Assembly (NCBI GenBank): GCA_964620325.1
Contig: CAZUIM010000012.1
Span: 13,912 to 77,911 of the forward strand
Length of the DNA stretch: 64,000 nucleotides
Direction of reading: 5' to 3'
DNA from: CAZMYM01 sp964620325
Lineage (GTDB): Bacteria > Bipolaricaulota > Bipolaricaulia > UBA7950 > UBA9294
Every line of letters begins with the position of its first letter. Position 1 is the first letter of the stretch. The notes below the pieces were generated by a model. That model did not search any database. It had not been told where the DNA came from and saw nothing but the letters and a program-made list of their open reading frames with translations. Made by a program: the position numbers and the translations under genes. Shown here piece after piece: positions 25,021-33,141 of the stretch.

Positions 25021-26046
25021 CTACAGCCGGCCTCCCATCGTCAGCGTCATGATCGCCTTCTGCGTGTGGAGTCGATTCTCCGCCTGATCGTAGATCCACG
25101 AGAGCTCGTTGTCACAGACCTCCGGCTCGGCTTCGTGCCCACGATCGACCGGCATGCACTGCAACAGATACCCCGGATCGCCAAGCCGTTTCTGTCGATC
25201 GGCCGTGTAGCACCAATCCTTGTGCTTGAGCGCGATCTCGTGCTCGGCCTCCTTGCCGATCTCGTAGCGATCCTTGGTGAACCAATTGCGCGGGAAGACG
25301 ACGGTCGCCCCGTCGAGGGCCTCTTCGAGATCGTTGGAGACCGTGAACCGCCCGCCCGATGCGGCCGCCAGGTCACTGCACTGGTCCATCACGTTCGGAT
25401 CCATGTCGTACTCCGGCGGATGCGCAACGACGACGTCCATCCCGTACATCGCCGAGATCAACGCCGTTCCCTGCACCGAGCAGAGGCCGCGGATCCACGG
25501 AGTGTACGCCCACATGACGACGATCTTCTTTCCGCTGACATCGCCGCCGAGCTTCTCGTGCATCGTGTAGATGTCGGTGAGCGACTGGCACGGATGGTTG
25601 ACGTCCGAAGCCATATTGATGATCGGAACCTCGGCGTACTCGGCGAACTTCCGCATCACTTCGTCGCCGAACCCGTACCGATCGATCGCGTCGTCGAGGA
25701 GCCGAATGCCGATCCCGTCGCAGAACCGCTCCATCGCCTTCGCGGTGTCCTTCACCGTCTCGCCCGCCCCCGGCGTATCCTCGAGCGAGAGCCGCATCGT
25801 CGACGGATTGATGAACTGAGCGTGGCCGCCGAGTTGCGTCATCCCGGACTCGAATGACATCCGAGTCCGCGTCGAGCCCGCGAAGAACATCATCGCGAAC
25901 GTCTTGTCTTCGAGCGTGCGATGCGGCGTCCGGCTGTAGAATGCGGTCTTCAGCTGATCGGCGACCTTCATCGCGATGTCGTACTCCTCGCGCGTCCAGT
26001 CGATCTCGCTGATCAAGTCCCGGCCGGCCAAATCGAACCAAGTCAT
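25021..26046 (-). CDS. carbamoyltransferase of the YgeW (knotted) type
   Basis: A 341-residue ATCase/OTCase-superfamily enzyme. The carbamoyl-phosphate loop is AGSTRTRMSFESGMTQLGG (about 56-74), the HPCQSLTD motif contacts the carbamoyl group, and CMPVDRGHEAEPEV replaces the HCLP loop of true OTCases, so ornithine is not the likely partner. It shares superfamily and overall pattern with E. coli YgeW, the uric-acid-cluster carbamoyltransferase. AAGGAGG precedes the ATG. Direct neighbours are the second carbamoyltransferase and the Mo hydroxylase. With carbamate kinase upstream it probably runs in the degradative direction, releasing carbamoyl phosphate. Confidence 0.82.
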   Translation of the reverse strand: MTWFDLAGRDLISEIDWTREEYDIAMKVADQLKTAFYSRTPHRTLEDKTFAMMFFAGSTRTRMSFESGMTQLGGHAQFINPSTMRLSLEDTPGAGETVKDTAKAMERFCDGIGIRLLDDAIDRYGFGDEVMRKFAEYAEVPIINMASDVNHPCQSLTDIYTMHEKLGGDVSGKKIVVMWAYTPWIRGLCSVQGTALISAMYGMDVVVAHPPEYDMDPNVMDQCSDLAAASGGRFTVSNDLEEALDGATVVFPRNWFTKDRYEIGKEAEHEIALKHKDWCYTADRQKRLGDPGYLLQCMPVDRGHEAEPEVCDNELSWIYDQAENRLHTQKAIMTLTMGGRL

Positions 26047-26218
26047 TCGTCCTCCTTAGAAACGACGCTCTACCGCAGCGGCCGCAGAGGAGCGCAGGGA
26101 TTCCGGAAAGCCATTCACGACGCGTCGGATGCCGTCCTTCAGCCTCCCGGTTCGCCTCATCTCGCCCCCTCTGCGCCGATCTCTGCACCCCATCGACGGC
26201 TCGCGACTGGATCCCGCC

Positions 26219-27256
26219 CTACGCCATGATCACCGCCATCATCCCCTTCTGTGCGTGGAGGCGGTTCGCCGCCTCCTCGATGATCACCGAGTTCGGGCCG
26301 TCGATGACCTCATCGGTGACCTCCATGTCGCGATCGGCCGGGAGGCAATGCATGTAGATCGCGTCGTTCGTCAGCGCCATCTTCTCATTCGTGCAGATCC
26401 AATCCTTGTTCGCCTCGAAGACCGGCTTCGCCTTGCCTTCGTCCATCAGACCCGATCCGTCAGTCGGCTGAACCGTCCACGCCTTCGGATAGACGACGTC
26501 GGCGTCCTTGAACGACGTGTCCATGTCGTGTGAGATCCTGAATGCGCCGCCATTCTTGGCCGCCAACCTGTTCGTCGCTTCGAGGATTCTCGGATCGAGA
26601 TCGAGTCCCTCGGGATGCGCCAGCGTGACATCCATCCCCATCATCGCGGCCGAGACGATCGCCGACTGCGGAACAGCGAGGGGCTTTGCGACCGAACCGG
26701 AATAGGCCCAACTCATGACGAACTTCTTCCCCCGCAGATTGTGCCCCAGCTTCTCCTGCATCGTCATCACGTCGGCGAGCGCCTGGCACGGGTGGTACAC
26801 GTCGTCTTCCATGTTGATGACCGGAACCTTCGACCATTCCGCGAATTCCCGGACGATCCGATCGCCCTTTCCGTACTCCCATCCGGTCGGCTTGCCGTAG
26901 ATCCGGATGGCGATCGCGTCTCCCATCTCGGCGAGCACACGCGCGACGTCGGAGATTCGCTCCGTCGAATAGGCGACCTCCTCTCCTTTGAGCGCCGGGG
27001 TATACACCGCCCCGGGCTGAAGGAAGTGGGCGTGTCCACCGAGTTGGGTCATCCCCGCCTCGAACGAGTTTCGCGTTCGAAGCGACGTGTTGTAGAAGAG
27101 CATGTGGAGCGTCTGCCCTTCGAGCACCTTGTGCGGTTCGCGGCGAATGAACTTCCGTTTCAGATCGTGCGCCGCATCGAGCATCGCCTCGATCTCGTCC
27201 CTGGAGAAGTCGAGCCAGGTGATGAAGTCCCGGCCTCGAAGCGTTGTATTCGACAT
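26219..27256 (-). CDS. second carbamoyltransferase of the ATCase/OTCase superfamily
   Basis: A 345-residue paralogue of its neighbour but clearly distinct. The carbamoyl-phosphate loop is NTSLRTRNSFEAGMTQLGG; HPCQALAD and the OTCase-like MHCLPADRDMEVTDEV are present. The SLRTR variant and the Pro/Leu-rich 'LQPGAVYTPALKGEEV' loop resemble N-acetyl/succinyl-ornithine carbamoyltransferases and YgeW more than anabolic OTCase. It is preceded by AAGGAGGAT. Two adjacent carbamoyltransferases without arginine genes suggest two substrates, or a heteromeric enzyme, in one pathway. A 172-nt gap (26047-26218) separates it from the next gene and holds nothing I can identify. Confidence 0.82.
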   Translation of the reverse strand: MSNTTLRGRDFITWLDFSRDEIEAMLDAAHDLKRKFIRREPHKVLEGQTLHMLFYNTSLRTRNSFEAGMTQLGGHAHFLQPGAVYTPALKGEEVAYSTERISDVARVLAEMGDAIAIRIYGKPTGWEYGKGDRIVREFAEWSKVPVINMEDDVYHPCQALADVMTMQEKLGHNLRGKKFVMSWAYSGSVAKPLAVPQSAIVSAAMMGMDVTLAHPEGLDLDPRILEATNRLAAKNGGAFRISHDMDTSFKDADVVYPKAWTVQPTDGSGLMDEGKAKPVFEANKDWICTNEKMALTNDAIYMHCLPADRDMEVTDEVIDGPNSVIIEEAANRLHAQKGMMAVIMA

Positions 27257-27291
27257 CAGTTGGATCCTCCTTGATCTCTTGTCAGCCTTCT

Positions 27292-28248
27292 CTACGTCCG
27301 TGTAATCGTCGTGCCTGCGTTCCCGGTGAGCGCGTCGAACGCCTTGCCGAGTGACGTGATGATCGCTCTCTCTCCCCCGGCTTCGATGAACCGGATCGCC
27401 GCGCGCACCTTCGGCTCCATCGAGCCCTTGGCAAAGTGCCCCTCGGCGTGATATCGCTTCGCCTCGTCGAGGGTCATCCTCGACAGTGCCTTCTCCTCCG
27501 GCGTCCTGTAATGGAGCCGGACACTGTCGACGTCGGTGAGGACCATGAAGATCGATGCGCCCACGTCGGCGGCGAGTCGTTCCCCGGCGAGATCCTTGTC
27601 GATCACCGCGTCGACGCCCCTCAGGCCTCCGTTCTCCCGCACGACCGGAATCCCGCCGCCCCCGGATGCGATGACGATCGTCCGTCCGTCAACGAGTTGC
27701 CGGATCGCCTTCTTCTCGGCGATCTCGATCGGATCGGGCGACGGAACGACACGGCGCCATCCCCGGCCCGCGTCTTCTCGCACGTCGTATCCTTTCTCAC
27801 TTTGGAGCGCTTGGGCTTCGTCCTCGCCGTAGAACGGCCCGACCGGTTTGGTCGGGTTGACGAACGCCGGATCGTCCTTGTCGACGACGACCTGGGTGAC
27901 GACTGTGGCGATCGGGATCTCACCCTTCCCGTGCGCGAAGAGAAGGTTCCCGAGATTCTGCTGAATCATCAGGCCGATCAGTCCTTGACTCTCGGCGCCG
28001 CAGACGAAGAGCGGCATCGGAGCTGCGACATCTCTCCCCGCCTCGTTCTGAAGGAGAAGATTCCCGACCTGCGGTCCGTTCCCGTGCGTCACGACGATCT
28101 TGTAGGCGCCCGATTCGACCATCTTGGCCAACTCCTCGCAGGTGACGTGAACGTTCTTCATCTGCTCTTCGAACGTCCCCCGCTGGCCGGGCTGGAGGAT
28201 TGCGTTCCCCCCGAGCGCGACGACGACTAGCTGCTTCTGGCCTTCCAT
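27292..28248 (-). CDS. arcC: carbamate kinase
   Basis: Makes ATP from carbamoyl phosphate and ADP, giving carbamate (then CO2 and ammonia). It has 318 residues of the amino-acid kinase fold: VVALGGNAILQPGQ at the N-terminus, VVTHGNGPQVGNLLLQNEA, the ASGGGGIPVV nucleotide loop and KGSMEPKVRAA near the end, all typical of ArcC/YqeA. With no arcA in the window, it most likely recovers energy from the two neighbouring carbamoyltransferases, as YqeA is thought to do in E. coli. Confidence 0.94.
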   Translation of the reverse strand: MEGQKQLVVVALGGNAILQPGQRGTFEEQMKNVHVTCEELAKMVESGAYKIVVTHGNGPQVGNLLLQNEAGRDVAAPMPLFVCGAESQGLIGLMIQQNLGNLLFAHGKGEIPIATVVTQVVVDKDDPAFVNPTKPVGPFYGEDEAQALQSEKGYDVREDAGRGWRRVVPSPDPIEIAEKKAIRQLVDGRTIVIASGGGGIPVVRENGGLRGVDAVIDKDLAGERLAADVGASIFMVLTDVDSVRLHYRTPEEKALSRMTLDEAKRYHAEGHFAKGSMEPKVRAAIRFIEAGGERAIITSLGKAFDALTGNAGTTITRT

Positions 28249-28356
28249 CCGATCACCCTTCCGTGCTCCATTCGTTTGAGAACCCAGTGCCGCGACCGCG
28301 AAGTCGAGCTCCGACAGACCGACTCATACACGGCAAGAACCGACCGACTCGGCGGC

Positions 28357-29064
28357 TCAAGCTTCCCAGATCTCCCGCATCCGCGACCAGTGCTCACCCA
28401 TCTTCTCCGAGGCCGAGACCCCGTCCCCTGCTTCGATCGCGTCGACGATCTCCGCGTGGAGATCGACGACCTGCCGTAGGTCTTCGACGTTCTTCAGGTA
28501 GTAATGCCGGGTGAATTCGCGATAGACCCGCTGATCCATCGTTCGAACGAGGGGAGCGATCGCCGCCGAAATCAGCACGTTGCCGATCCCTTCGGCCAAT
28601 GCGACGTGAAACGCCTTGTCCGCCTCGAAATACGCGTCAAAATCGTCCCGAGCGGCGTGGTCGCGCATAATCTCGACCGTCCCCCGAAGTTCGGACAACG
28701 CCTCAGCCGATCGCTTCTCGGCCATCAATGCAGCGACAGGGGGTTCGAGCGCCTGCCGAGCCTCCATCACGTCGAGACAGCCTGACTCGCTCTCGATCAG
28801 GTGCACCGTGCGGGTTTCATCGTGCAGCGACGGGGCGCGAAGAACGTAATTCCCGCTCCCCGGTCGAGATTCGATGACCGACATCGCCTGAAGAGCCGAG
28901 AGGGCCTCACGAATCGACGGACGGCTGACGCCCATCTGCTCGGCCAGTTCGAACTCGGAAGGGAGTCTCCCGCCGACCGGAAAGTCGCCGCTCTGGATTG
29001 CCTCGACGATCTGCTCGGCCGCGATCGACGATACCTTACGCGGTTGGACCTTCTCGAACGGCAT
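28357..29064 (-). CDS. GntR-family (FadR subfamily) transcriptional regulator
   Basis: A 235-residue regulator. N-terminal winged helix (about 8-75) with the GntR signature GGRLPSEFELAEQMGVSRPS and RPGSGNYV wing, then an all-helical FCD effector domain (about 85-225) with FEADKAFHVALAEGIGN and the metal-ligand histidines expected of FCD domains, including the late H in VVDLHAEIVDAI. The ATG at 29064 follows AAGGAG. It sits between hydantoinase and carbamate kinase and has its own promoter, so it probably controls this island, sensing a pathway intermediate. Confidence 0.92.
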   Translation of the reverse strand: MPFEKVQPRKVSSIAAEQIVEAIQSGDFPVGGRLPSEFELAEQMGVSRPSIREALSALQAMSVIESRPGSGNYVLRAPSLHDETRTVHLIESESGCLDVMEARQALEPPVAALMAEKRSAEALSELRGTVEIMRDHAARDDFDAYFEADKAFHVALAEGIGNVLISAAIAPLVRTMDQRVYREFTRHYYLKNVEDLRQVVDLHAEIVDAIEAGDGVSASEKMGEHWSRMREIWEA

Positions 29065-29098
29065 CGACCTTCTCCTTCGCACGAACTGGTAAAGCTGT

Positions 29099-29128
29099 AT
29101 GATAGCTTGACTGCACGACCGACCGCAA
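29099..29128 (-). promoter_or_regulatory. promoter of gntR with possible operator
   Basis: On the minus strand: TTGCGG (29123-29128), 18 nt, TATCAT (29099-29104). The -10 is centred in the inverted repeat AAGCT-GTATGAT-AGCTT (29092-29108), a possible autoregulatory site. The block ATGATAGC also occurs at the divergent hyuA/PLP promoter. Confidence 0.5.
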
Positions 29129-29148
29129 CCGACCTTTTCGCTCTTCGA

Positions 29149-30513
29149 CTACGCACGGCGTGGAACGTAGGTGCCTCTTCCCGCCTCGCCAGCGACCGCC
29201 TCTTGCGCATAAACAACGGACCCGCGGGAGATCGTCGTTTCGACGCGTCCCGACACCTCCAAATCCTCGTACGGCGAGAAGTCGACGTTCATGTGGAGGT
29301 CGTCCGCGGCGATTCGCCACCGAACCGTCGGATCGAAGATGACCAGATCCGCGTCCGCCCCGACGGCTATCGCTCCCTTGCGGGGATACAGACCGAAGGT
29401 TCGAGCCGGCCCTTCCGAGAGGAGGCGCGGAATGTCATTCAAGGCGAGCCGTCCACTCCCGACGCCCTCTGAGTGAACGAGCGGCAGGAGCGTCTCCACG
29501 CCGGGAAGCCCGTACGGAAGATCGCGGAAGTCGCCCCGCCACCTCTTCTGCTCTCGCGTGAACGGACAGTGATCGGTCGCCACGAGATCGAGATCGCGGT
29601 GCCGCAGTCCGGTCCAGAGGGCGGACCGATCCTCGTCCGATCGGAGGGCCGGAGACGCCGAGTACAGATGTCCATCGGCGCGATCGTACATGTCGCGAGT
29701 CAACAGAAGATACTGCGGACAGGTCTCGGCCGACAGCGTCGCTCCGGCCGTCCGTCCCTCGCGCACCGCCTCCAGTCCGAGACGGGAGCTGACGTGAACG
29801 ATGTGGGTCCGACACCCGGTCTCGCGTGCGATCCGAGCGACCTGGTGGATCGCCGATCGCTCGCAGAGGTCCGGTCGAGCCTCGGCCAGCGTTCTCATTC
29901 TCCCCAGGTCCTCCTCGGTCAGCCGCTCGACGATCGACGAGATGAGGCTCTCCTCTTCGCAATGAACGAGCGCCACGGCGTCCCACTCCGACAGCGCCCC
30001 GAACGCCGTCGCCATCTCGTCCGGCGGCGTCCTTCTCCCGGACGCCTCATACGCGGTGTAGAATTTGAAGCTCGTCACGCCGAGGCCGATCGCCTCGCGG
30101 AACTCCCACTCGCGCCCCGGCCTCCAGCCGATCACCTCGGCGTGCAACGCGTAGTCGATGAACGAATCGGCCGCGTCGGCCCGGCGGCGCTCCAAGTCCT
30201 CCGGGATCGTCGAGTCCGGTCCGCCGACCGTGAAGTCGACGATCGTTGTCACCCCACCGCAAGCGGCGGCGATCGTCCCGCTCCGGAAGTCGTCGCTCGA
30301 CCGCGTCCCGCTGACGGGCAAGGCCATGTGTGTGTGTGCATCGATCGCGCCGGGAAGGACGAGCCGACCCGTCGCGTCGATCTCCCGGAGACCGCGCAGA
30401 CGGGGTCCGACCGCGGCGATCGTCTCCCCGTCGATCGCCACATCGGCGACCTCGGATGCCATCGGCGTGACGACCGTTCCGCCGCGAACGACGAGTTCGA
30501 ATGAGCGTGCCAT
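29149..30513 (-). CDS. dihydropyrimidinase/D-hydantoinase-type cyclic amidohydrolase
   Basis: A 454-residue amidohydrolase opening cyclic ureides such as dihydropyrimidines, hydantoins or allantoin. Binuclear metal-site motifs: GAIDAHTHM (two His), the carbamylated lysine in TSFKFYTAY, a His in ALVHCEEE, THIVHVSS and the metal Asp in LVATDHCPF. It is closest in pattern to hydantoinase (E. coli HyuA) and allantoinase. GGGAAGGG precedes the ATG. It starts the minus-strand arm of the island. In the E. coli-type cluster this step opens a purine-derived ring, which I infer but cannot show here. Confidence 0.85.
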   Translation of the reverse strand: MARSFELVVRGGTVVTPMASEVADVAIDGETIAAVGPRLRGLREIDATGRLVLPGAIDAHTHMALPVSGTRSSDDFRSGTIAAACGGVTTIVDFTVGGPDSTIPEDLERRRADAADSFIDYALHAEVIGWRPGREWEFREAIGLGVTSFKFYTAYEASGRRTPPDEMATAFGALSEWDAVALVHCEEESLISSIVERLTEEDLGRMRTLAEARPDLCERSAIHQVARIARETGCRTHIVHVSSRLGLEAVREGRTAGATLSAETCPQYLLLTRDMYDRADGHLYSASPALRSDEDRSALWTGLRHRDLDLVATDHCPFTREQKRWRGDFRDLPYGLPGVETLLPLVHSEGVGSGRLALNDIPRLLSEGPARTFGLYPRKGAIAVGADADLVIFDPTVRWRIAADDLHMNVDFSPYEDLEVSGRVETTISRGSVVYAQEAVAGEAGRGTYVPRRA

Positions 30514-30535
30514 ATTGCCCTTCCCAACTTAGATC

Positions 30536-30565
30536 TTGCGGATCAGTCAGGCAGCATGATAGCAT
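30536..30565 (+). promoter_or_regulatory. promoter of the PLP-enzyme/NTPase arm
   Basis: TTGCGG (30536-30541), 18 nt, TAGCAT (30560-30565). It has the same -35 and spacing as the gntR promoter. Its -10 overlaps the -10 of the opposite-strand hyuA promoter. Confidence 0.5.
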
Positions 30566-30584
30566 TACAGGAACAGGCACACAA
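30556..30584 (-). promoter_or_regulatory. promoter of the hydantoinase arm
   Basis: On the minus strand: TTGTGT (30579-30584), 17 nt, TATCAT (30556-30561). It overlaps the plus-strand promoter, so polymerase cannot occupy both at once. The overlap region ATGATAGCAT is partly palindromic and is a good candidate for GntR binding. Confidence 0.55.
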
Positions 30585-30600
30585 CGAACGGAGGAGCCCT

Positions 30601-32082
30601 TTGATCGATCTTACCGTCCACCCGGAGCAGCTCGAGCGAACCGTCACCCGCGCCCGCGAGCGCAGCATCATCATTCCCACCTTCGCGCAGATGAAGGATC
30701 CGACGCAGATTCCGACGGCCGTCGTCGACCGACTCCGCGACGTCGGTCTGTGGGACCTCCATCCGCTGAACCTGTTCCGGATTACATGGAAGAACGAGCC
30801 GACGCCGCGTGGCGGCGGGTTCGACGGCGTCAACTACGTCGAATTCCCGCCGGAGCTGACCGGCGTATCGGCGCGGATCATCGCTCTGGTCGGCAAGTGG
30901 TTCCCGACCGGGGCGCACAAGGTGGGGGCGACCTTCGGCTGCCTCGTTCCCCGGCTCGTCACCGGCCAGTTCGACCCGACGTTCCACCGGGCCGTCTGGC
31001 CGTCGACCGGCAACTACTGCCGCGGGGGAGCCTACGACGCGAATCTCCTCGCCTGTGAATCGATCGCCATCCTCCCAGAAGAGATGTCGAGGGAGCGGTT
31101 CGAGTGGCTGTCGAAGGTCGCCGGCGAGGTCATCGCCACACCCGGCTGCGAATCGAACGTCTGGGAGATCTTCCAGAAGTGCATCGAACTCGAGAAGACG
31201 CGGGACAACGTGATGATCTTCAATCAGTTCGACGAATTCGGCAATCACCTCTGGCACTACGACGTCACCGGTCGGGCGATGGAGGAGGTGCTCGACGCCG
31301 AGCTCCGAGGCGGAGACTACGCCGGGGTCGTCCTGACGTCCGGCTCGTCGGGCACGATGGGGTGCGGCGACTACCTCAAGGAGCGGTTTCCGCGGAGCCG
31401 ATTGGTCGTCTCCGAAGCGCTCCAATGCCCGACGCTTCTAGAGAACGGATTCGGCGGTCATCGGATCGAAGGGATCGGCGACAAACACGTCCCGTGGATC
31501 CACAATGTTCGGAACACCGACATGGTCGTCGCAATCGACGACGAAGACACGATGCGGCTCGTTCGGCTGTTCAACGAAGAGGCCGGGCGAGCGTATCTTC
31601 AGACACAGGGCGTCTCGTCCGATTGGATCGAACAACTCGACCTGCTTGGGATCTCCAGCGTCGCCAACCTTCAGTCGGCGATCAAGTTCGCCAAATACTA
31701 CGAACTCTCGAAGCGGGACGTCATCCTCACCGTCCTCACCGACTCGATGGAGCTGTACCAGAGCCGGCTGCGGGAGTTGCGCGAGACGCGCGGCGAGTAC
31801 ACGGAGATCGACGCCGCCGTCGACTACAACGGACGTCTGCTCGGTGCGAAGACCGACGTGATGGTCGAACTCGGCTATCGCGAGCGGAAGCGGATTCACA
31901 ACCTCAAGTACTACACGTGGATCGAGCAGATGGGCCGCTCGGTCGAGGAACTCGACGACCAGTGGTACGACTTCCCCGCCTACTGGGATCGGATCCACGC
32001 CCTCGTCCCGGGCATCGACGAACTCGTCGACGCGTTCAACGAGCGCGTCGGCCTGCTGAACGAACTCGCGGGCGAGGGTTAG
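30601..32082 (+). CDS. fold-type II PLP-dependent enzyme, substrate unknown
   Basis: A 493-residue cysteine-synthase-superfamily enzyme. The likely Schiff-base lysine is in PTGAHKVGATFG, the substrate loop is PSTGNYCRGG and the phosphate-binding loop is TSGSSGTMGCG. Length and the C-terminal region (IHNLKYYTWIEQMGRS) do not match cysteine synthase, threonine synthase or YgeX diaminopropionate ammonia-lyase as I know them. I choose the TTG at 30601 because GGAGGAG lies 4 nt upstream; the in-frame ATG at 30556 lies within the -10 region and cannot be transcribed from this promoter. It occupies the place of ygeX in comparable clusters, so an ammonia-lyase or deaminating role is plausible. Confidence 0.82.
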   Translation: MIDLTVHPEQLERTVTRARERSIIIPTFAQMKDPTQIPTAVVDRLRDVGLWDLHPLNLFRITWKNEPTPRGGGFDGVNYVEFPPELTGVSARIIALVGKWFPTGAHKVGATFGCLVPRLVTGQFDPTFHRAVWPSTGNYCRGGAYDANLLACESIAILPEEMSRERFEWLSKVAGEVIATPGCESNVWEIFQKCIELEKTRDNVMIFNQFDEFGNHLWHYDVTGRAMEEVLDAELRGGDYAGVVLTSGSSGTMGCGDYLKERFPRSRLVVSEALQCPTLLENGFGGHRIEGIGDKHVPWIHNVRNTDMVVAIDDEDTMRLVRLFNEEAGRAYLQTQGVSSDWIEQLDLLGISSVANLQSAIKFAKYYELSKRDVILTVLTDSMELYQSRLRELRETRGEYTEIDAAVDYNGRLLGAKTDVMVELGYRERKRIHNLKYYTWIEQMGRSVEELDDQWYDFPAYWDRIHALVPGIDELVDAFNERVGLLNELAGEG

Positions 32083-32086
32083 GGCG

Positions 32087-33070
32087 ATGGAGTATCGCCG
32101 AACATCCTCGCTGGACGATCTCCTCCGGCGGATCCGGGCGATGGTCGCCGGCGACGAACCGACCCGACCGATCCTCGTGGTGGGAGGGATCGGCGCCGGC
32201 AAGACGTCGACCGGCCTGCGCCTCCTGTCACTCCTTCGTCAGTCCGGAATCCGTGTCGGCGGATTCCTCGCCCCCAGAATCCTGAAGAGAGACGAGACCG
32301 TCGGGTACTCGATCGTCGACCTGGCGACGAACGCGAGCCACCCGTTCGCCGGACTCGAATCGGGAGGGGTGCCGATCGGACGATTCTTCCTGTCGGAGAG
32401 CGGACTTCTCGTCGCGGCTCGCGCTGTGAAGACCGCGCTCGACGCCGCCGACGTCGCCTTCGTCGACGAGATCGGCCGGCTCGAGCTCGCCGGGGCCGGT
32501 CACGCTCCCGCCCTCCGCCGTCTTCTCGCCTCGAATCTCCTCCCGATTCTCCTCGTCCGTGACGAGTTCGTCGACGAGGCCGTGCGAGCGTTCGACGTCG
32601 AGAACCCGATCGTCTTTCGCGCCCGAGACGTAGTCGAACCGAACCCCACCGGGTCGGCCGGCATTGAAACGTTCTGGGAGATCGTCGATTCGAACCCCCA
32701 CCCGCTCCTCATCACGATCGGCGAGCGGGGCTTCCCCGAGTCGCGTCCGATGTACCTCGTCGACCGCGACGGAGGAACCCTCTGGTTTCCGACGTCCCGA
32801 ACATCGAGGAAGATTGTGCAGATCGAATCAGAGCCCCGAGTGACCGTCCTTTTCGTCGACTCGACGCGGTTCAACTACGCGTCGATCTGTGGGTACGCCG
32901 AGATCGTCACCGACGCGGGCCCCCGAACCACCCTCTGGCAGGACGAATGGCGCGACGATTGGCCGACCGGCCCGACCGATCCGGACTACGTCCTCCTCCG
33001 GATCGACGGCGTCTGCGGTCGATACCACCGCGGAACGACCGGCGAATCCGGAACGGTCGACCTCGCCTAG
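32087..33070 (+). CDS. THEP1-type NTPase fused to a PNPOx-like flavin-binding domain
   Basis: A 327-residue two-domain protein. Residues 1-195 are a nucleoside-triphosphatase of the THEP1 type: Walker A GGIGAGKT (33-40), Walker B VDEIGRLEL (126-134), and a C-terminal DEFVDEAV lid region. Residues about 200-320 are a pyridoxamine-5'-phosphate-oxidase-like split barrel of the general-stress-protein-26 group: ESRPMYLVDRDGGTLWFPTS, then SRKIVQIESEPRVTVLFVD. It starts 5 nt after the PLP enzyme. In E. coli the Mo-hydroxylase cluster also carries a nucleotide-binding accessory protein (YqeC), so a cofactor-maturation or PLP/flavin-related role is possible. The fusion is unusual. Confidence 0.78.
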   Translation: MEYRRTSSLDDLLRRIRAMVAGDEPTRPILVVGGIGAGKTSTGLRLLSLLRQSGIRVGGFLAPRILKRDETVGYSIVDLATNASHPFAGLESGGVPIGRFFLSESGLLVAARAVKTALDAADVAFVDEIGRLELAGAGHAPALRRLLASNLLPILLVRDEFVDEAVRAFDVENPIVFRARDVVEPNPTGSAGIETFWEIVDSNPHPLLITIGERGFPESRPMYLVDRDGGTLWFPTSRTSRKIVQIESEPRVTVLFVDSTRFNYASICGYAEIVTDAGPRTTLWQDEWRDDWPTGPTDPDYVLLRIDGVCGRYHRGTTGESGTVDLA

Positions 33071-33105
33071 CGGGTCGAGACTCGCACCGCGCCGCAGACC
33101 TCAGG

Positions 33106-33111
33106 TATGAT
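33106..33111 (+). promoter_or_regulatory. putative -10 box (TATGAT) of rmuC
   Basis: TATGAT about 30 nt before the GTG of rmuC, downstream of the preceding stop. The -35 is not recognisable. Confidence 0.3.
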
Positions 33112-33141
33112 GGAGGAGCGACATCCCGGAGGGATTCAGCA

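Noticed and set aside
30556..30600. ATG at 30556 as start of the PLP enzyme
   Set aside because: It sits inside the -10 region of both divergent promoters and has no ribosome-binding site; TTG at 30601 has GGAGGAG at proper spacing.
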